Source: Alphaproteobacteria bacterium (lineage in GTDB: Bacteria > Pseudomonadota > Alphaproteobacteria > Rickettsiales > UBA998). Taken from it: 64,000 nt of DNA. This document shows positions 17,012 to 25,109 of the stretch, one piece after another (positions within the stretch are counted from its first letter, which is position 1; each line of letters opens with the position of its first letter). Position numbers and translations under genes: made by a program. The stretch covers positions 1 through 64,000 of the forward strand of contig RDXO01000017.1 of the NCBI GenBank assembly GCA_004292675.1. Reading direction: 5' to 3'. Under the pieces are notes generated by a model. The model made no database searches. It was not told the origin of the DNA and saw only the letters and a list, made by a program, of their open reading frames with translations.

Positions 17012-17926
17012 TTAGGGTTGAATAAGGTTCGTTAAATGCACATCCATGACATGCATCTTCCCTTGCGTTATTGCCGTTGCTAATGGATGTGGTGTGATGC
17101 TACCGAGTGCCATATAGGCAGAAGGGATGATGACAGTACGCGCCCCACCAGCGCGCATATTGAGTATGCTACGATCTAAGCCGTAGAACCATTCGGATTT
17201 TCCAACATTGAGGGTGAGGGGTTTTTTATCGCCCACCTCGCGGCTATCATAGGCTTTAGTACCATCGTGATTCCATAAAATCAGATGCACTTCGGCAGTG
17301 CTGCCACATCCAACGGCAGGCCCTGCGCCTTCGACAATATCCATGGCTTGGAACGGTATATGAAGTGGGTCGCTATGTGGGGTGAGGCTGCGTAACTGCA
17401 CACGATAACGCATTATATCCGTATCATTGAGAGACATATCGGTGCGTTGTGACGGTGTGAAAAAATTTCCCGCAACAAGGGATATTTCACGAATGCCTTG
17501 AATGTTCATGCCAGGCAGTGCTTGCACCCACGGCATATCGGCATAGGTAGCTCCAATCTGTACGGTGAGTTCTTTTTGTTGCGCGGGAACATAAGTGCGC
17601 GTTTGTGTGGAGTTAGGGAAAATCTCATCCATGATGATCTGTGCCGTTTGCCCACAACGCGCTTCTTCTCCTGTTCCGGCAATATCCCCCACAATGTTCA
17701 TATGTTGTGGTAAGTGGTGCGTTCCGAAATCAGCACGTACCAGAGCAGAGCCATCATTGCGCGGTTGCCCAACCCCAAAAACAGACGTGCCATCATTGCG
17801 CATGTTTTTTTGACGATCAGAAAAATGCAAAAACATGGCATAGCCAATAAAAAGCACCACAAGCCATTTGAGCAAAGGTGGTGTTGGATCATAGCGTTCT
17901 TTCTTTTTGCGACGAAATAAATTCAT
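17012..17926 (-). CDS. Membrane-anchored tandem FKBP-like protein
   Basis: This 304-residue protein has a basic N-terminus, one membrane helix (about residues 19-34, LLKWLVVLFIGYAMFL) and a periplasmic part with two FKBP-like segments. The second is clearer: IVEGAGPAVGCGSTAEVHLILW, then AYDSREVG, SEWFYGLDRSILNMRAGG and ARTVIIPSAYMALG. The first (IVGDIAGTGEEARCGQTAQI...ALPGMNIQGI) is more diverged. Aromatic active-site residues of true FKBP prolyl isomerases are poorly kept, so a chaperone or scaffold role is as likely as catalysis. It follows the aminotransferase gene on the same strand by 22 bp. Confidence 0.6.
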   Translation of the reverse strand: MNLFRRKKKERYDPTPPLLKWLVVLFIGYAMFLHFSDRQKNMRNDGTSVFGVGQPRNDGSALVRADFGTHHLPQHMNIVGDIAGTGEEARCGQTAQIIMDEIFPNSTQTRTYVPAQQKELTVQIGATYADMPWVQALPGMNIQGIREISLVAGNFFTPSQRTDMSLNDTDIMRYRVQLRSLTPHSDPLHIPFQAMDIVEGAGPAVGCGSTAEVHLILWNHDGTKAYDSREVGDKKPLTLNVGKSEWFYGLDRSILNMRAGGARTVIIPSAYMALGSITPHPLATAITQGKMHVMDVHLTNLIQP

Positions 17927-17948
17927 AAAAGCACTTTAGCATAGATGA

Positions 17949-19112
17949 TTATAATACGCCATGAACAAAAGATTTGTGCCATGCCTTGAGGCGTATGCAC
18001 GCCTCTTCTATGTCCTTCATGTCACCACAAAAGGAAAAACGCACATAACGATGCCCTTGTTCTTGATCAAAATCTGTTCCCGCAACTGCACATACCCCTG
18101 CTTCATGCAATAATCGCTGGCATAAAGTGCGGCTATCAGCACTAAGCGCACTGCATTCGCCATAGAGATAAAACGCACCATGTGCGGCGTTGAGTTCACG
18201 AAAACCAATCTGTTCGAGTGTTTCTTTTAATCGGCTGCGATTATGCGCATAACGCGCTACGGTGGAGCGTAGCAGATCATCATGTTCCCATATGGCTAAG
18301 GCGGCATATTGTGAAATAGCTGGCGGGGAGATGAAAAAACTTTGCACAATCGATTCATAGGAGCGCACTAAGCGTTCAGGGATAACCGCCCATCCTAAAC
18401 GCCATCCCGAAAGGAGGTAATATTTAGAAAAGCTATTGACCACAATCGCCTCATCATCATAACGTAGAATCGTATCATAGGCAGTGCCATCATAGGTGAC
18501 GTGATGGTAGATTTCATCAGAAATCACTTGAATGTTATGCGTGCGTGTATAGGCGGAAATATCACGCAATGCCTCAGGGCTGAGTACGCTTCCTGTGGGA
18601 TTAGAAGGGCTGGCGATCACTAAGCCATCAAGTGGGGGTGCGGCTTTTAATAAAGCGACATCGGGTTGAAACCCTAAAGATGCGTCGGCACGCAAGCCAC
18701 AACTGACAAGCCCCATGGATTGCATCATATTGGGATAGGCAGGATAGCAGGGTAGGGCGATCCCCACACGTTGCCCAACATCGAAGCTGGCAAGTAATGC
18801 CATCATGAACGCTGCTGATGAGCCAACCGTTACAAAGATGCGATGGGCGGGGATAGTGAGGCGATAATGATCATGATAATGTTGTGCGATGCGTTCGCGT
18901 AATTCAGGCATCCCGCGTGCATCGGTATATCCCATAGGAGCGCGACGCATGGCAGCATAGATGCTGCTAAGCGCATCATCAGGCAGTTGCGTAGCGGGTT
19001 GTCCGAGCGAGAGATGCACAATATGCTTGCCTGCCGCCTCAAGTTGGGCTGCTTCACGAAAGGCTTCCATGACTTCAAAAGGGCGGATGCTACCACGTTG
19101 TGCTATATGCAT
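17949..19112 (-). CDS. Class I/II PLP aminotransferase (aspartate aminotransferase-like)
   Basis: This 387-residue fold-type I aminotransferase has the substrate loop LSLGQPATQLP, GYTDARGMPELRERIA, SNPTGSVLS (contact to PLP), DEIYHHVTYDG and the PLP lysine in NSFSKYYLLSGWRLGW. The C-terminal arginine YVRFSFC binds the substrate carboxylate. It probably transaminates an amino acid with 2-oxoglutarate; the exact substrate cannot be read. Its start lies 62 bp from the divergent M48 protease gene. Confidence 0.85.
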   Translation of the reverse strand: MHIAQRGSIRPFEVMEAFREAAQLEAAGKHIVHLSLGQPATQLPDDALSSIYAAMRRAPMGYTDARGMPELRERIAQHYHDHYRLTIPAHRIFVTVGSSAAFMMALLASFDVGQRVGIALPCYPAYPNMMQSMGLVSCGLRADASLGFQPDVALLKAAPPLDGLVIASPSNPTGSVLSPEALRDISAYTRTHNIQVISDEIYHHVTYDGTAYDTILRYDDEAIVVNSFSKYYLLSGWRLGWAVIPERLVRSYESIVQSFFISPPAISQYAALAIWEHDDLLRSTVARYAHNRSRLKETLEQIGFRELNAAHGAFYLYGECSALSADSRTLCQRLLHEAGVCAVAGTDFDQEQGHRYVRFSFCGDMKDIEEACIRLKAWHKSFVHGVL

Positions 19113-19174
19113 GTTCTTTCCTTGTAGAGCGCGTAAAAATCGCGTATATTTTGATAAAATTGAAGGCGTGCATT

Positions 19175-20533
19175 ATGAGATGGTTGTGGCAAAAAAGCAA
19201 ATGGTTTGTTGGTGTGGCGGGAATATGCGCGACGCTTATTTGCGCACCTGCCCATGCCTCCTTGATTCGTGATGCTGAAATGGAGGCGTATCTTCGCTCT
19301 TTGTCACAGCCCGTATTTCGCGCTGCAGGGCTTTCACCAGAACAAGTGCGTATGTTTGTGGTGAATCGTCCTTCTATCAATGCCTTTGTCGCGGGGGGGA
19401 GCAATATCTTTTTGCATACGGGCTTGATTGCGGAAGCGCGCACGCCCGAAATGTTGTTGGGAGTGATTGCGCATGAAACAGGGCATATTACGGGTGGGCA
19501 TTTGATTCGCGGGAGCATCTACGCGGATCAACAATATATCCAAGCATTGATAACCTATGTGCTGGGTGCGGCTGCCGTGGCGGTCGGAGGGGCGGATGCT
19601 GGAATGGGTATTCTTTCTTCTGCGTCGCATATGTCGATGCGCAACATGCTTGCCCATACGCGTACCAATGAGCGTGCAGCGGATCAGGCTGCACTTGGTT
19701 ATTTTGATGTGATGGGGCTTGATTCTGAGGGGATGTTGCGCATGTTTGAACGGTTGCGCCAAGATGAAAAGCGACATATCTCCCCCGATGCGGATCATTA
19801 TAACCGTTCACACCCTTTGTCGCAGGATCGTATTACGCATATACGTAATCATCGCGCTAACACCATGCATGTGAGTAAAAAACTCTCATCGGAGGTGACG
19901 GAGCGTCATCAACGGGTGCGCGCCAAATTGGCAGGGTTTTTGTTGGAACATGCGGAAGTGATGCAGAATTATCCGCTAAGCGATGTGAGTGTGCCTGCCC
20001 GTATGGCGCGTGCGATTTCCTATGCCCGATCATCCTATCTTCATGAAGCGCAGCGTGAAGCACAATCCTTGGCAGAAGAACACCCCAATGATCCTTTTTT
20101 GAATGAATTATTTGGTCATGTGCTTGCTGATGCGGGGGATATGTCAAGGGCAGCGCAGGCTTATAAGCACGCTTATAACAATGCCCCCGATAATGCCCTT
20201 ATTGCGAGTGATTATGCTAAAGTTTTGGTAGCAACAGGTAAATCTGCCTACGGCGAAGCGAAAAATTTGTTAACGCGTTCTGTACGCATTGATCCGACCT
20301 ACCATCAATCATGGCGATTATTAGCACAAATCTATGGAACGGAGGGGGATATAGGTATGGCGGAACTATCCCTTGCGGAGCTTGCAGCACTGAACCATGA
20401 TAAGGAAGAACTATTGCTACGCTTGGATAATGCAGAGCGTTATATTGATGCTTATAGTCCTGAGGGAGTCCGTATGGAAGATTTGCGGTTGCTTGCTAAA
20501 ACGATGGAAGACCCTGAAGAACGCACGCGCTAG
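19175..20533 (+). CDS. Periplasmic M48 metalloprotease with TPR-like C-terminus (BepA/YfgC type)
   Basis: From the ATG at 19175 (GAAGG upstream) the protein has 452 residues and a signal peptide ending APAHA at about residue 28. The zinc motif HETGH is at residues 100-104 and a third-ligand region TNERAADQAALGYF follows, as in M48. Residues from about 280 on form TPR-like helices (AQAYKHAYNNAPDNALIASDYAKVL). BepA-like proteases maintain outer-membrane protein assembly. The open frame reaches 19100, but the signal peptide fixes the start. Confidence 0.82.
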   Translation: MRWLWQKSKWFVGVAGICATLICAPAHASLIRDAEMEAYLRSLSQPVFRAAGLSPEQVRMFVVNRPSINAFVAGGSNIFLHTGLIAEARTPEMLLGVIAHETGHITGGHLIRGSIYADQQYIQALITYVLGAAAVAVGGADAGMGILSSASHMSMRNMLAHTRTNERAADQAALGYFDVMGLDSEGMLRMFERLRQDEKRHISPDADHYNRSHPLSQDRITHIRNHRANTMHVSKKLSSEVTERHQRVRAKLAGFLLEHAEVMQNYPLSDVSVPARMARAISYARSSYLHEAQREAQSLAEEHPNDPFLNELFGHVLADAGDMSRAAQAYKHAYNNAPDNALIASDYAKVLVATGKSAYGEAKNLLTRSVRIDPTYHQSWRLLAQIYGTEGDIGMAELSLAELAALNHDKEELLLRLDNAERYIDAYSPEGVRMEDLRLLAKTMEDPEERTR

Positions 20534-20546
20534 AACGTGCTATGGA

Positions 20547-22508
20547 TTATCCACCAATGCTTAGTTCCGAAGATGAACCACGTTGCACGCGAGGCGTAGG
20601 GTTTGGGCTTACATGTGTGCCATTGGTTTGCTCATTGCATGTTCCGATGGAAAGTTCTTTCGTGGGTGTTGTGCCTAGCGAAAGTTCTTGGCTTGATTGC
20701 CTTGTGTTCCCACGTTCTTCAGATGGCGTATTCCGAAGGCGATCAGGATGCAGGCTTGCAGGGGGCGTTTTGTTGTAAAAGAAATCTAAGAGTTCACGCG
20801 CTGAGGGAGTATCTTTTAATCCGTTTGCCCGTGCTTCTATGCCTAATTGTTCGGCAGTGGCATACATGATTTCTTGTTTGCGTTCTTGAAAGCGTTCAAC
20901 GGCAGTTTCAACAGTGATACCATGGCGTTGTTTGAACTCTTGATTAAATGCATCCGAGCGTTGCTTTGCATCTTCCAATCGTTGTTTGGCTGCTTCCACT
21001 TCTTCAGGATTCGGGGTGCGACGTGGTGCTTTTGGGTCATTACGATCGCGCAAAATGGGATCATTCGCTGCTCGCATCACTTCTTGACGGTGCGCTCTTG
21101 CTTCCACTAAATCCTTCCCTGTCACTTTGGTTTGTGGGTCACTATAACCCATTTCTTCAGGACTCATGGCGTGGATGGCTTTGAGCGTCGCGTGCATTTG
21201 TTTGCCTGTTTTTGACATGCTGCTATAACCGCCATCACCATTGGCTGCCAATTCGTTAAAATCTTTTCCTTGCCCTGCACCCGTGAACATATTCATCAGG
21301 AATGAGAAGAAGGATTTTAGCGCGCCGCCGATAGTATCAAAAATACTTCCAAAAAATGATTCATCTTTTCTGTTGATGCCACGATCAAGTGCGGTACGCA
21401 CGGCATTGAATTCGCTATCAGAGTTGAAAAAATTGGAATCACGCATGGAGCGTAAGATATTATTGCCATTTTCATCACTGAGTGGGCGTGTTGCGGGAGG
21501 GGGAGGATTGGTTGATGTGGATGGAGTGGTGGTTGTTGGAGTGGTGGTTGTTGGAGTGGTGGTTGTTGGAGTGGTAGTTGTTGGAGTGGTAGTTGTTGGA
21601 GTGGTAGTTGTTGGAGTGGTAGTTGTTGGAGTGGTAGTTGTTGTGGATGGTGTTGTAGTTGGTTGTGGAGTCGTGGTAGTTTGTGTGCGATGACTCACTA
21701 ATTGCGTTGTTGGGGCGGTTGGCTGTGGTTGTGGCACAGCGAGTTCTGATGTTGATTGTGGTGCAGGTGCAGCGGGTACTGACTTTTGCGCAGCGGGAGC
21801 TGGCGTTGGCTGTGGTTGCGGTGCTGGTGCAGCGGGAGCTGGCTTTTGTGTAGCGGGAGCGGCGGGTGCTGGTGTTGGTTCTGGCGCAGCAGGTGCTTGC
21901 GTTGGCTTTTGTGCAACGGGAGCTGGCGTTGGTTCTGGTACTGGCGCAGCGGGTGCTTGCGCAACTTCACGTGTTTGTGGAACCATAGAGACAAGTTGTT
22001 GCTGCAGCGGTTGACGTAACATATCAATGCTGATTGTCGGTAAATTGAGAGGAGCTTTGCTATTAGCGTACTTCACAATATCATTAACAAAGCCCATATA
22101 TCTTGCTGTTAAATTATCTCCTTGCATGGTTTGCATATAATCGTTTGCAATAGCGTTGGAGAGTGCTTCTCCTGCAAGTGTTGGATTGGCGTTTGCCACT
22201 TTATGAACTGATTCATGTAATTTCATACTCGCATGTTGAGCAAATTCCCCCTGCAATGCGACTTGCAGCGTTTGTGAAGGAGTGCCATGCCAAGGAATGC
22301 CATAATTGCTTGCTAAGTTTGAGACATGTTGTGTTAATTCAGCACCTGGGTTAATCAATCCGAAGTTAATATTTTCTGCGCCTCGTACCTTGCTAAGAAC
22401 ACCCTCAATACCCCCTTGCATACCATTTTGTTGTAACGAGTTATTGATAATACTCAATGCCGTTACGTTGATTTCTTGTGGGGTCATGGTAAGAATATTA
22501 TTCGTCAT
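20547..22508 (-). CDS. Large low-complexity protein with TTTTP repeats, unknown function
   Basis: This 653-residue protein has four visible parts. A helical N-terminal domain spans about 1-185. A Pro/Ala/Gln-rich linker spans about 185-285. A Thr/Pro block (about 290-330) comes from a perfect 15-bp tandem repeat. The C-terminal helical domain starts with a Phe/Gly-rich amphipathic stretch (SFFGSIFDTIGGALKSFFSF) and has long charged helices. It ends with ELSLGTTPTKELSIG and later SSELSIGG, a short repeated ELS[IL]G motif. There is no signal peptide. I recognise no family. The mosaic layout resembles secreted effector or scaffold proteins. The next gene upstream, on the same strand, is also low-complexity, with a 32-bp gap. 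Confidence 0.6.
   Translation of the reverse strand: MTNNILTMTPQEINVTALSIINNSLQQNGMQGGIEGVLSKVRGAENINFGLINPGAELTQHVSNLASNYGIPWHGTPSQTLQVALQGEFAQHASMKLHESVHKVANANPTLAGEALSNAIANDYMQTMQGDNLTARYMGFVNDIVKYANSKAPLNLPTISIDMLRQPLQQQLVSMVPQTREVAQAPAAPVPEPTPAPVAQKPTQAPAAPEPTPAPAAPATQKPAPAAPAPQPQPTPAPAAQKSVPAAPAPQSTSELAVPQPQPTAPTTQLVSHRTQTTTTPQPTTTPSTTTTTPTTTTPTTTTPTTTTPTTTTPTTTTPTTTTPTTTTPSTSTNPPPPATRPLSDENGNNILRSMRDSNFFNSDSEFNAVRTALDRGINRKDESFFGSIFDTIGGALKSFFSFLMNMFTGAGQGKDFNELAANGDGGYSSMSKTGKQMHATLKAIHAMSPEEMGYSDPQTKVTGKDLVEARAHRQEVMRAANDPILRDRNDPKAPRRTPNPEEVEAAKQRLEDAKQRSDAFNQEFKQRHGITVETAVERFQERKQEIMYATAEQLGIEARANGLKDTPSARELLDFFYNKTPPASLHPDRLRNTPSEERGNTRQSSQELSLGTTPTKELSIGTCNEQTNGTHVSPNPTPRVQRGSSSELSIGG
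21523..21642. repeat. Eight tandem 15-bp units encoding TTTTP
   Basis: Eight consecutive 15-mers occur: GGAGTGGTGGTTGTT three times, then GGAGTGGTAGTTGTT five times. They lie in frame in the minus-strand gene and encode a Thr/Pro linker. Near identity implies recent expansion, and copy number is likely to vary between strains. Confidence 0.9.
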
Positions 22509-22540
22509 AGCGATTACCTGATTGTGGGGGTAATGAGTGA

Positions 22541-23179
22541 TTAGGTGAGAGAAGGTGAGGTGGTACGGGTACGCTCGGTTGCAACGGTTGGGGTTGGCGG
22601 AGGAGGCGCAACTTCAACTTTTCCTTCCTTAGTTGGTTCGTGCGTTGTTGGTGATGCAGCAGGAGTCGAAGATTGCGATGCCACTGCTTGTTGTGCAAGA
22701 ATCTCTTTAGTTCTTTTTTCCACGGGGGCGCGAACAAAACTCGGCATGGGGATACGATCAAGAACAAATTGTTGCATTTCTTGCGGAAGTTTTCCCACCA
22801 ATGAAGCAATACCGCCACCCACGGCATCTAATGCAGGGGACACAACATTATATGCGCGGGTAATGTGCGGTTCAATGTTTTGTTGATACCATGTCAAAAG
22901 TTTGGATCGCGCTGGTTCTGTTTTTTTATCCACGGTTTGGACGAACTCTTGCCGTATCGGGTCTACGTGCTTGGCTATATCTTGTGCGCCCGGAATTTTA
23001 TTCAAGGTTTCTGTGATGTTACGCACAGGGTCCCATTGCTGCACTAAGTTTCCAACCAAATTCAATGCATTTTCAGCATTGATTGGGTTGCTATCAGGTG
23101 CAATGGTGGCAGACGCAGGATTCACCGCATCTGTTGATGTGCGTTCTTTCGTAAGTAATAATGTATCTGATCTATTCAT
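22541..23179 (-). CDS. Unknown protein with helical core and Pro/Thr-rich tail
   Basis: From ATG 23179 the protein has 212 residues. Residues about 30-150 are helical (NALNLVGNLVQQWDPVRNI..., VVSPALDAVGGGIASLVGKLP) and the last 60 are Ser/Thr/Pro/Glu-rich (PAASPTTHEP, PPPPTPTV). It has no signal peptide. No RBS is convincing; the frame is open to 23260 and ATG 23191 is an alternative. It probably forms an operon with the 653-residue protein, which has a similar core-plus-linker design. Confidence 0.5.
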   Translation of the reverse strand: MNRSDTLLLTKERTSTDAVNPASATIAPDSNPINAENALNLVGNLVQQWDPVRNITETLNKIPGAQDIAKHVDPIRQEFVQTVDKKTEPARSKLLTWYQQNIEPHITRAYNVVSPALDAVGGGIASLVGKLPQEMQQFVLDRIPMPSFVRAPVEKRTKEILAQQAVASQSSTPAASPTTHEPTKEGKVEVAPPPPTPTVATERTRTTSPSLT

Positions 23180-23483
23180 AGATACTATCATACAACTACT
23201 TGCATTATTATTGTGTGAAATTTTTATGACATTTGGTAGATAGGGGTTTTTTGTGTGCATCCTAGGGAATATGTTGAATATAGGTGTTTTTTATTTACAT
23301 ATATGAACTATATAGCAAAGTTTAGAATAAAATATATTTATTATTTACTGATGTTGTCATATTTTTGTCACATTTTATCTGTATATTCAATATATATTCA
23401 ATATATGGAAGCAATCCTGTGAGAAGTATCATGGGGTATAATAACATGTAATAATACTTATACATAACTCATTGGAGAAGAAT
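23180..23483. other. AT-rich intergenic region between divergent unknown genes
   Basis: This holds the promoters of the low-complexity gene pair (minus) and the 82-residue gene (plus). A direct repeat TTCAATATATATTCAATATATGG lies at about 23386-23407 (two TTCAATATAT units), followed by a possible extended -10 (GGTATAATAA at 23433-23442). No gene is evident. Confidence 0.45.
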
Positions 23484-23732
23484 ATGAGCGAAGAAAATAA
23501 TGACATAGCACAGAAACCTCGGAGAAGGGAAACGGAACGAGAACGTTGTGCTAGGATGTTGGCAAAATGTCAGGAGGAATATGCTAATAATCCATCAGTC
23601 ATTAGAGGGTGTTTGAGATCGAATGGATGTGCTGGATTTGCGTCAATAGAAGGCGGAGAGGAAGTGGCAAATGCTACCCCTCCTATGTGTACGCCTGTAC
23701 CAGAAAAACAAACGGGTAGTCGTGAGAGATAA
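23484..23732 (+). CDS. Small Cys-containing charged protein, unknown
   Basis: This 82-residue protein is rich in Arg and Glu. It has five cysteines, four of them as CARMLAKC and CLRSNGC, spacing that could form two disulfides or bind a metal; the helix-Cys pattern faintly recalls CHCH-type hairpins. The ATG has GGAGAAG directly upstream, which is a convincing RBS. It lacks a signal peptide. Function unknown. A family 3 palindrome follows the stop. Confidence 0.55.
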   Translation: MSEENNDIAQKPRRRETERERCARMLAKCQEEYANNPSVIRGCLRSNGCAGFASIEGGEEVANATPPMCTPVPEKQTGSRER

Positions 23733-23748
23733 ATAGAGTACGTTTCCA

Positions 23749-23790
23749 TAGAGCGCGTTGGACATACCCCATCTGATGCAACGCGCTCTA
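23749..23790. terminator. 12-bp palindrome downstream of the small Cys protein gene
   Basis: TAGAGCGCGTTG pairs perfectly with CAACGCGCTCTA across an 18-nt loop. The preceding GAGTACGTTT matches the start of the element near 52443, so this is a member of repeat family 3. It may end transcription of the 82-residue gene. Confidence 0.45.
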
Positions 23791-23850
23791 TACTCGATAT
23801 GTGCATTTTCTGCTGTACTTCTTCTTCATAAGATTTTATAAAATGGGGAT

Positions 23851-24756
23851 ATGAAAAAAACTCCTCCCCCGAAACCCCAAGCGTTTTTGCGCGCTGCGCG
23901 TACCATTACCGAAGCATTACCCTATATGAAGTGCTTTGCAGGTGAGATTTTTGTGATTAAATATGGCGGTCATGCGATGGGTGATGCCGAATTATCAGAA
24001 ACATTTGCGCAAGATATTGTCTTGTTGAAAATGGTGGGAATTAAGCCCGTGGTGGTGCATGGCGGAGGGCCGCAAATTGGCAACATGCTGGAACGCCTCA
24101 AAATCAAAAGCGAGTTTATTGAAGGGCTGCGTGTGACGGATAAGGCAGCGGTTGATATTGTGGAAATGGTGCTTGCGGGAACGATTAATAAGGAGATTGT
24201 TACCTCCATCAATCAGGCGGGGGGCGTTGCCGTAGGGATTTCTGGCAAGGATGGGCAGCTTATTCGCGCCCAAAAATTGACGCGCACCACCCGTGATCCA
24301 GAATCAAACATCGAAAAAGTGTTGGATTTAGGTTTTGTTGGTGAGCCAACTCATATTAATGCGGATATTGTCCATGAATTGACTAATTGCGGTATGATCC
24401 CCGTTATTGCGCCCATTGGTATGGGGGATGATGGCGCAACCTACAACATTAATGCGGATACTGTCGCTGGTGCAATCGCTGCTGCACTTGGAGCGCGTAA
24501 ATTGATGATGTTGACGGATGTTGCGGGTGTTTTGGATGAACAAAAAGAATTGATCAGTGAATTAAGTGCAAATGAAGCACGTGCCTTGATTAAAAGCAAA
24601 GTAATTACGGGGGGGATGATCCCCAAAATTGAAACCTGTATCCATACGGTTGAGCATACGGGCGCATCTGCCCATATTTTAGATGGTCGTATTCGGCATG
24701 TATTGCTTCTTGAAACATTCACCAATCATGGTGCGGGTACGATGCTGGTGGCGTAA
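23851..24756 (+). CDS. argB: Acetylglutamate kinase
   Basis: This 301-residue amino-acid kinase-fold enzyme has the phosphate-binding strand FVIKYGGHAMGD, VVVHGGGPQI, substrate-binding FIEGLRVTD, NINADTVAGAIAAALGARKLMMLTDVAGVL and VITGGMIPKIETC. ArgB phosphorylates N-acetylglutamate in the second step of arginine synthesis. It is a single gene with no other arg gene beside it. The start ATG at 23851 fits family length. Downstream, at 24756-24770, is a fragment identical to one end of the palindrome at 61845-61992. Confidence 0.95.
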   Translation: MKKTPPPKPQAFLRAARTITEALPYMKCFAGEIFVIKYGGHAMGDAELSETFAQDIVLLKMVGIKPVVVHGGGPQIGNMLERLKIKSEFIEGLRVTDKAAVDIVEMVLAGTINKEIVTSINQAGGVAVGISGKDGQLIRAQKLTRTTRDPESNIEKVLDLGFVGEPTHINADIVHELTNCGMIPVIAPIGMGDDGATYNINADTVAGAIAAALGARKLMMLTDVAGVLDEQKELISELSANEARALIKSKVITGGMIPKIETCIHTVEHTGASAHILDGRIRHVLLLETFTNHGAGTMLVA

Positions 24757-24849
24757 GAACCTGCCACGAAGCTCTACATTTTTTTTGTTGCATTGCACCA
24801 CTATATGTGCTATGAAACACGTAGTTTCTTTGTTTTTGATTTTTTTATT

Positions 24850-25053
24850 ATGCTGAATTACCAACGGTTTCAGGCAATCAATAACCCTTCTTTGCACGCA
24901 ACTGTGCGCAATGGAGTGGTGGAAATTACGTTCAATGGCAAGCCAATCGCTAAAAATTTAGCAGATGTCTTGATGAAAGGTGGGAGTACAGATGAAGGTA
25001 CGCCCAAATTGAATAGTTTTGGCTTAGATACACGCTATTGGCGTGCTATCTAA
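24850..25053 (+). CDS. Unknown 67-residue protein
   Basis: From ATG 24850 this small protein reads MLNYQRFQAINNPSLHATV and ends LDTRYWRAI. It contains ITFNGKPIAKNLADVLMKGG and appears to be a compact alpha/beta domain. There is no good RBS; the frame is open to 24793. A strong terminator follows the stop by 8 bp, which supports it being a transcribed gene. Not recognised. Confidence 0.45.
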   Translation: MLNYQRFQAINNPSLHATVRNGVVEITFNGKPIAKNLADVLMKGGSTDEGTPKLNSFGLDTRYWRAI

Positions 25054-25060
25054 GGGAAGA

Positions 25061-25097
25061 AAAGAGAGATGAAGCAAGTGCTTATCTCTCTTTTTTT
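25061..25097 (+). terminator. Rho-independent terminator
   Basis: The stem AAGAGAGAT/ATCTCTCTT, extended by AAGCA/TGCTT inside, is followed by seven T residues. It ends the argB-side plus-strand transcript and lies just before the 3' end of the minus-strand TolC gene. Confidence 0.85.
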
Positions 25098-25109
25098 ATA
25101 CGTAATGCG

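Noticed and set aside
21523..21642. CRISPR-like repeat array
   Set aside because: Units are contiguous 15-mers with no spacers and are in coding frame, so they are a protein tandem repeat.
21241..21693. Plus-strand ORF rich in VVVVG repeats
   Set aside because: It is the antisense of the TTTTP array in the 653-residue gene and has no RBS.
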